This document shows positions 57,225 through 64,000 of a stretch of 64,000 bases of DNA, piece after piece. Under the pieces are notes generated by a model. It had not been told where the DNA came from, ran no database searches, and was given only the letters and a program-made list of their open reading frames with translations. Position 1 is the first letter of the stretch; each line of letters opens with the position of its first letter. The DNA comes from Annulohypoxylon bovei var. microspora. Lineage: Eukaryota > Ascomycota > Sordariomycetes > Xylariales > Hypoxylaceae. A program made the position numbers and the translations under genes. Location of the stretch: contig MU405213.1 of the NCBI GenBank assembly GCA_022836615.1, positions 496,001 to 560,000 on the forward strand, read 5' to 3'.

Positions 57225-58778
57225 TTTGCCTACGACAAGTGAACAGCACAAACATTTGGACAAGAATAAGAAGGTTTAGCAGTCAAAGAGTCCTAGTGCC
57301 CTTTAGCTCTAGACCCTTGACTAGCAATCATTCAAACCCGAGCTGTACATCAGAACAGCTTGTGCTCTAGGTAATACTTGCCGACCTACAAACTTTGGAA
57401 TTACCCAACTCTTCTGCAGTTGCCATTCGTAACTGATTCGACAGAAGTAATCGAGCTCAACCTGCCGCCAACCGACAAGCCCAACCGGAGTCCAATTCAC
57501 AGAGGTTCTAACGACATGAGCTGTCGAGCTTAGAATATGGTCTGGTGGTGGCAGTGGAAGACAACAAAGAAGACCGCAGCAGCACGCTGAATTAATTGCA
57601 GTAGCAGCCTTAGACAACTGCTACGAGATTCGGTGCTAGAGACCGAGATAGTTGCCACGGACGACAACAAGCAATATGGCCAATGCCCTGTGATCGGGAG
57701 CCATCCCGAGTCTCGCTTGAATTGTCAAGTGCGAGTCCTCCTCTGCTCGAGAGAACTCGGCTGGGGCTATATCGGCTTCGGCGTTCCCATAAGTCCTTTA
57801 AGGCTTGCTACGTTCGATTCTTGACCAAGTAGACGTTGCTTATTAATATACATTCGTTCGCCTAAACTTCTTTGCTCCTCTGTCGTGCGAGAATCCATTT
57901 CCTTTTTATACTTTGTGCCTTAACCGTACCTACCTATATACCTAGGTAGGTATTGTATGATCTGCACGTAAATGGCATTCGCTCCATTAGTGACAGAGCG
58001 GCAATAGAATATATATAGATATTACATAGGTATATACAGTAGGACTTCCAATCCTTGCTAAGAGGTGCCTTATGGTAGGGATTTTAAATGGAGCTGCATC
58101 AGTGTGTTGCAGGAACCCTTAAAAAGCGGATGCAACCTTCCTTGAAACCTTAACCACGTGGTCGGGATGCTACATGGGGGAGTACCTAGGTACTGTATGT
58201 TCTTTAATTAGATTATACTGTGGCCAAATTCTACTGAGCATCATGGAGTTAACAGAATATATAAGCGTGAGCATCACTTCATACCGAGAAGAATTGACCT
58301 CCATATAAAATATCTACCGGGACAATGAGATAGCCTATCCTGTGTACATACCTAACTACTAAGGTAGAGCCTCCTTAATCCCTGCATTGTACCTAGGTAC
58401 AATACAATATGTTAAGTATTGCGGGTTGGGCGTTTAGGCATTTGGCAAGGTACCTGTCCCGGTTTAGGTACCTACACTTCCAAGCTTACATAGCCCTGTA
58501 CATACATCAATGATCCACGTCCCATATGCCCGCGACGTAGACCGTACCAACTCTCTCCAAGTTTCAGCATCAATTTCCTCCCGCCTCCTCATGAGATACT
58601 AGTTAATTAATTGTCATCTCTATCATTCTTCGCCTAGAACATAAGAAGGGAAAGACAATTACAAGCAAGCAAACCTGATCACCCCTCGTACCCGGTGGCA
58701 AATCCAATTACCTCTAAACCCCCGCCATTTCATGTCAAGCATCCATCCCACTCAAAGCTGAGAGCAAGCATATCCTAG
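57225..58778. other. intergenic; dense GTACCTAGGTAC-type palindromes
   Basis: No gene seen. After the UPF1 3' flank the segment contains several short palindromes built from GTACCTAGGTAC or TACCTAGGTA (near 57930-57955, 58180-58195, 58388-58402, 58448-58475). The last 250 bases are CT-rich and serve as leader for the next gene. Confidence 0.5.
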
Positions 58779-60037
58779 ATGGCTTCATCGGTGCAATCCA
58801 CTCCCCCGGGAGCTGTCATGGCAAATGAAAAAGAACCACGGTCGTCACTTAACGAGAAGAATAAGCCACCGGCAATTGTAGCGATTCCAGCTTCGGATAT
58901 TTCGAAAGGATCAGATACAACAAAGAAGCCCACCCAAGGCGCCAAGCCTGCTACGATCGTAGACACGCCTGCCACAGCTACTAACGATACCAACTTAGCG
59001 ACACGGCCGATGGCCGATGCTCAAACCCACGACGATTCAGTAAACCCCCAGGATTTCCAAGGCGAAGTACAAACTACCAACGACTTGCCAACAATCGAGA
59101 CGCTGCGCAAAATAGAGACATACACAGTTCTCGACAGTGATGGAAAGTCACATACCTTCAAGAGCCTATACGCTGGCCACAACTCGGCGCGCCGAGTTCT
59201 CGTAATCTTCATTCGACACTTCTTCTGCGGGGTTAGTTACCGACAATTCTCATTTAAATGAGCACACATATTAACTAATCATTGATGTCGTAGAACTGCC
59301 AAGAGTATCTGCGCACTCTTTCAGCCTCAGTCACCCCGGATGCTCTTCTGCAATTACCAGTCAGCACTTTCATTGCTGTCATCGGGTGTGGCACTCCCGA
59401 GTTAATCAATTCGTATCTTCAAGAAACCGGGTGCCCATTCCCAGTCTATGCTGACCCGACCCGCCGCCTGTATTCCGAACTTGGGATGGTGCGCACCTTA
59501 GCGATGGGGTCACGACCAGCTTATCTCCAGGGGAAATCACTGGCACATACAGTCGTCGCCGGCGTGGTCCAGGGCCTAAAGCAAGTAAAGTCGGGTCTAG
59601 TAATGAAGATGGGCGACCAACGACAAGTAGGCGGAGAGTTCCTTTTCGAACCTGCCACCCTAACAATCGAAACTCCCGTCACGACACCACGCAGTGAGGA
59701 GGATAAGAAGCTCGAGATCACCAGTGAAGATAATAAGCTAGACAATCAGGAAGACCCCAAGATCGAGGAGAAGCGCGTGACGTGGTGTCATCGCATGCGG
59801 ACGACACGAGATCACGCCGAGATGCCGGAGCTTCTGGAGGTACTCGGTTTAGACGGGAGCGGAGCCGTTATCAAGGATAAGAAACGATGGGAAAAGGCGC
59901 TGAGGACAAGAAAAGGCACAGGCTTGAGTATGGCGAGCCAGATGAGCCGAATGAGCATCGACACTCATCGTACCAACCGTACCAGCCATACCAACGGTGA
60001 ATCCAAGGCAGATGCTACGGTAGATTCCAAGGCATGA
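58779..60037 (+). CDS. PRXL2/AhpC-TSA-like thioredoxin-fold protein
   Basis: CDS join(58779..59231,59294..60037), 398 aa, one 62-nt intron. The central domain (about residues 108-270) is the thioredoxin-like AhpC/TSA_2 family: ETYTVLDSDGKSHTFKSLY, RRVLVIFIRHFFCG joined by splicing to NCQEYLRTLS, VIGCGTPELINSYLQETGCP, VYADPTRRLYSELGM. The CGNC motif at the exon junction is the CxxC that corresponds to the peroxiredoxin active-site region, so a redox role is likely, but substrate and partner are unknown. The N-terminal 105 residues and the C-terminal 120 or so are low-complexity, charged extensions that animal PRXL2 proteins lack. No signal peptide or membrane segment is seen. The intron skips an in-frame stop at 59259. 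Confidence 0.85.
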
Positions 60038-60725
60038 GAACTTCTACACCACCCGAGGGATATATAATACGGGAAAAGGCTATCGAGAGTTGAGAGTTGC
60101 GACGGAAAATCCGTAGATGAATAATAGGCTGCACAGATTTCATGTAATAGGTCATTACAGTTATATCGACTTTCATTCTAAGGTAACAAAAGCATTGCGA
60201 GGTTGAGTGTCATATATCTTTGCGTTTCGGGGGAGGCTGGTTGGATTGACTAAATTAATGCATCAGAAGATATTTTCAATGATACCATTTCACCTTTACC
60301 TTAACAACTCAAATGCAAGGATGTTCGTTTGGTTTCTACCTATGTACCGAGTCCTCCTACTCAATAATGTTCTTTCCCTCGATACATCGAGTAATTGATA
60401 CATGTAGCTATAAACTTCCAGCATCTATGTAAATTGAAGTAGGTGACTGCAACCGATGATGACATAAGTACTAGGTACGGTCATCTGGTTGATTACGTAA
60501 GTCGTAAGTTACCTACACATTAGGTACCTACATCCATGTCCGTTGTCCGCCCGCCCTCGACCGTCCTGTCAGTCTTCTTTTTATCACTCGCTATGGTAGT
60601 TAACTCAAATCTCGAAAACATGTTTTGATCATTGTATCACATTCAGCCTATCTGATTTATATAACGACGAACTTTATTGTATATCTATCGGATTCCATAA
60701 GAAATAAAAGAGCTTTAAGAAAAAA
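60038..60725. other. intergenic between convergent genes
   Basis: Three-prime flanks of the PRXL2-like gene (plus) and the polyketide synthase gene (minus). GTACCTA-type words recur near 60470-60535. No gene seen. Confidence 0.55.
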
Positions 60726-63700
60726 TTACGCCTTCGTTCGCGAAACAATCAACTCGGCCAAATCTGTCACATTCGTACTTGTTAACAATTCTAAAATCTC
60801 GAGGGTCGCCCCAAGCTCTCTCGTTATCCAATTGCGAACATCGATTGCGGTCAGAGAATCTAAACCGTACGATGTCATGCTCCGCTGGGCATCTACATCA
60901 TCGCGTGCCACTGACAGAACTTCGGATAGCTTCTGCAGTACGCCCTGTATGGCAACTTGAAGAGCTTCGTCTTTGCTAGTTGCAGCGCGGAACGCATTCC
61001 TATACGATACGGCTTGCCCTAAATCGTTACCGGCAGCTCGTATCAAAGCAGCTGCCTCCGCTTTGAGATGCTTGAACCGTGGGTCCTCCGCATAGTAAGG
61101 CAAAGCGCCCGTGTTGCTTGGAACAAGCTTCAAGCCAGTCAGGCACTGGGCGCCGCAACTACCGGATGTGGCCACCGCCAAAAGGCCCAAGACCTCGGCT
61201 TCAGAAATAGACTGCCCTCCAAAGTTCTTAGTAATCTCATCCTCTCGCCCTACGTTCTCGGCAACATAGCCTGCCCCAGTCACAGCTGTAAGGTCAAGGG
61301 AGACCCCAGGCAGGCCTTGTGCTGCTCTACATGAGGCGAACCCGTCGAGAAAAGTATTGGCAGCAGCATAGGCGGCTTGGCCACGACTGCCAACTATGCC
61401 CGCAGCGCTTGACAAGAGAACAAAATAGTCAAGTCGTGCGTTGATAGACTCCAGCGCATTGTGGATGTTCCAAGTGCCCTTGACTTTTGCACGAGTTGCC
61501 GAAACATACGAGTCGTGAGTCATCTCTTCTATCAACCCATCCTATCACTAGTTAGACATTCTCTTATAATGGGCCTCCAATTAAGGATGCAGTCGAGTAA
61601 GACTGGACTTACTTGAAGCATCATTGCGGCATGAACCACGCCACATATCGGTGGAAGTGTCTCGGCGTGCTCCCTCACGAATCGGTAGGCGTTTTCTTCG
61701 TTAGCAATATCGCATACCTTGACGATTATATGTGCTCTGTCTCGAGTCTCGCTGACGAGTTGTTTCAGCTTATCAGCATTTCCTCCGCTCCTCGATAGCA
61801 ACACGATGTGTCGGGCACCGTGCTCAACCATCCATCTAGCCATACTACGTCCTAATCCGCCAGTGCCACCGATGATGATGTGAGTCCCGTCAGAATTTAG
61901 AAAGCACTTAGAAGCATAGTGCAATGCCTAGCCGAAATGTCAGTAATTTTCTAACTAACGGCCATTCAAGGATCTTCAATATGAATGTGGTACTTACCAT
62001 TACCATGTCGCCCTTCCAGGCAGAAATTACAACAGGATGCAGAGTGCCTTGTTGGATCATTTGCAAACCCCTGCCCAGCTCGCTCATTCGTAATGCCACC
62101 ACTTTCTTTAGGGGCTTTAAAGTACCCCTTGAAAGGCATCCTAAGACATCTCTGAGGATGTCTCTCATAAGCCGCGGGCGAGTAGTAGCCAGGTTCAGCA
62201 GATTGATTGACGTAAAACTTATGTTTTCGGCAAGATCTGATCTAGCGCTCCAACCGTCTAGTTGATCATGGAGTGCTCCCTGCATATGGACAATGCGTCC
62301 AAAAGATGCAGTACTCGCCCAAACCTTACCCAAGATATCGGCTGCTGCTAATAACCCGGATGAGCTGGTGAGCACTACATCCATACCGGTTCCTTTGGTG
62401 GCATCTTGAATGTCGCGGTTAAAATAAATGCTGGTCGTATCGAAGACATTCCTGCACTTGACGCCAAATGACTTCACAATAAACTCCTTTCTCTCGCTTC
62501 CATGGACTGCAACAAACACATTAGCGCCGAGATACTGCGCAATCTGTATCGATGCCAATCCCTTGGCGTCATTTATTTGGATAAGCACACGTTCCGACTT
62601 TCGAATGCGGATCACTTGCGAAAGCGCGTAAAAGGCCGTGCCGAAGGCGGATGGTATCATTGCCGCGTCCTCGAAGCTGATATTCTCTGGTATCTTGACA
62701 GCACCGCTGGCTGCAACACAGACGTGCGTGCCCAGCCGACCCTCGCCCATGACGCAAACTCTGTCCCCAAGGCTAAGATTGACAACTTCGTGGCCTGCAC
62801 GAGTGACGATACCACTGCATGATCTTTCGGGCTCACCAGACGTATAGGTGCCCATATGCGCCGAAACATCATCTTGGCTCAGCCTGCTAGCCTTAACCTC
62901 TACCTCAATTTGGTCTTTGCCCAAGTCTTCGTCAGGGGAAACATCTTCAAAGTAAAGGGTGTCAAGAGAACCTTCCGCTTGCGTAGCAGCTCGCAACCGA
63001 CGTCCAGACTGGCGAAATGCTTGAAGGTACGGCTCAGATTTGCCTAGCTCGCGATGAACTCGTAGGTTCATATCGTCGTCGGCGATAAAACGAGGCACAA
63101 CCAAGTCTCCACCTTGCTCGGCAAACTCCACCTCGGCTTCGGGACTGTCTGCTAGAATGGTTCGCCTGAACGCATCTTCAATCAATGCGGCTTGGCCCTC
63201 AACATCCAGTGTGCTATCTGGGTCAAGATCTAGAGTGACAGCCATCTTTCCGAGCTCTGATCGTACCGTGCGAAATAGACCCAAAACCATGTTGGTACTT
63301 GGGTTCATAGAAAATTTAGATGCGCCACATGTCACCCATAGGATGCCTCCAGATCGTATTAATAGACTTTGGACCTTTTCGAACTCGGCTTTATTCATTG
63401 AGGCTAGAACAGGCCGATCGAGCTCTGAAAGTACTACAAAAAAACCGTTGAAATTGCTGATTCGGGTCAGACTTGAGATATCTGGAGAGATCCCAGAATG
63501 GACCTCGATAACCTCGCATAGTGAGGCTACCAGTGTGTCGTCTCGGGTGCGCTCCGTCACGACCGTTACGCGTTCCCCATGGGTCTTGATATGCGCATGG
63601 CTTACGCCATTAGCATGTCGTGCTTCAGCTTGTTCCCATTGTATCTTATAGCATAGCTCTCTGGGCTTGGGTAGCTCGGAATCTTCAACCTTGAGCGGCA

Positions 63701-64000
63701 TGAGCTTCAATCCTAGTATGGAGACGGTAGGGGACTCGCTATCCGTTGGTGAGAACAGCTCGGCCAGGAATGTCTCGGACTTGGCGTCTCTTGTGGACTG
63801 GACGACGAACTTGGATCCAAAGCTCCTTTCCCAATCATCGCCAATATCGATATGGATCTGTTTTATAGAAGATGGCAGCTGTGGATCTGCGTCTCCGTCA
63901 AATCCCAAATTAGCTTGCGACACTTGAATAAGAGGTTCTAACGTAGCTGGGTGAGCTAAATACGAAGACTCATATGCCAACGGCATTATAAGCTTCGTGT
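60726..64000 (-). CDS. type I reducing polyketide synthase, C-terminal part (DH-ER-KR-ACP), runs off window
   Basis: Exons on the minus strand: from beyond 64000 to 61998, 61927-61613 and 61541-60726; introns of 70 and 71 nt, both between codons. The visible 1040-odd residues are, in order: the second half of a dehydratase (HPATLEPLIQ near 63930), a linker with a degenerate structural-KR-like region (GLFRTVRSELG), an enoyl reductase (LYFEDVSPDEDLGKDQIEVE, about 63000-62100), a ketoreductase (IIIGGTGGLGRSMARWMVEH; FVLLSSAAGIVGSRGQAAYA then AAN, with Ser, Tyr and Asn intact) and an acyl-carrier domain whose phosphopantetheine Ser codon is 60855-60857 (YGLDSLTAID). No methyltransferase is present between DH and ER. 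The KS, AT and N-terminal DH lie outside the window. No releasing domain follows the ACP. Product unknown. Confidence 0.93.

Noticed and set aside
1..64000. CRISPR arrays, rRNA genes, telomere repeats
   Set aside because: No regularly spaced direct repeats, no rRNA core sequence and no TTAGGG arrays were seen; CRISPR is not expected in a fungal nuclear genome.

Overview
The window is nuclear DNA of a filamentous ascomycete (Pezizomycotina, probably Sordariomycetes). The evidence is the gene content (APSES regulator StuA, S53 sedolisin, reducing polyketide synthase, Mdm1-like sorting nexin), genes broken by introns of mostly 50-70 nt with GTAAGT/GTATGT-type donors and CTAAC-like branch sites, and intergenic DNA full of short GTAGGTAC/TACCTACC words. 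I cannot name the order or genus from sequence alone. All gene models are spliced by eye; start codons are ATG only.

Layout. 1-10 kb holds no recognisable gene but contains a 593-bp terminal-inverted-repeat element (489-1081). 10.2-14.1 kb is stuA with a long, uORF-bearing leader. 17.7-18.4 kb (-) is a PC4/Sub1 coactivator, divergent from a membrane-anchored PXA-PX sorting nexin (19.1-22.4 kb). 23.3-27.5 kb is 5-oxoprolinase and 29.7-31.4 kb an ADGF-type adenosine deaminase. 32.9-34.0 kb (-) is an NmrA-like oxidoreductase, 36.8-37.5 kb (-) a small CsbD/Hmp1-like stress protein, 38.8-40.5 kb (-) the cysteine desulfurase Nfs1, divergent from a BAR-SH3 amphiphysin (41.5-43.0 kb). 45.6-47.9 kb is a secreted sedolisin protease. 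48.9-50.0 kb (-) is an Sso-type syntaxin, 52.1-53.1 kb (-) the U3 snoRNP protein Imp4, divergent from the Upf1 helicase (53.9-57.2 kb). 58.8-60.0 kb is a PRXL2/AhpC-like protein. 60.7 kb to the right edge (-) is the C-terminal part of a polyketide synthase that runs out of the window.

The genes are mostly conserved housekeeping functions with no operon-like logic; three divergent pairs share promoters (PC4/sorting nexin, NFS1/amphiphysin, IMP4/UPF1). The accessory material is the TIR element, the gene-poor left arm, several coding-like remnants and the PKS at the right edge, which may belong to a secondary-metabolite cluster extending beyond 64 kb. I did not find a clearly new system; the best leads are the TIR element, the AUG-less coding frame upstream of stuA, and the PKS with altered DH and ER active-site motifs.
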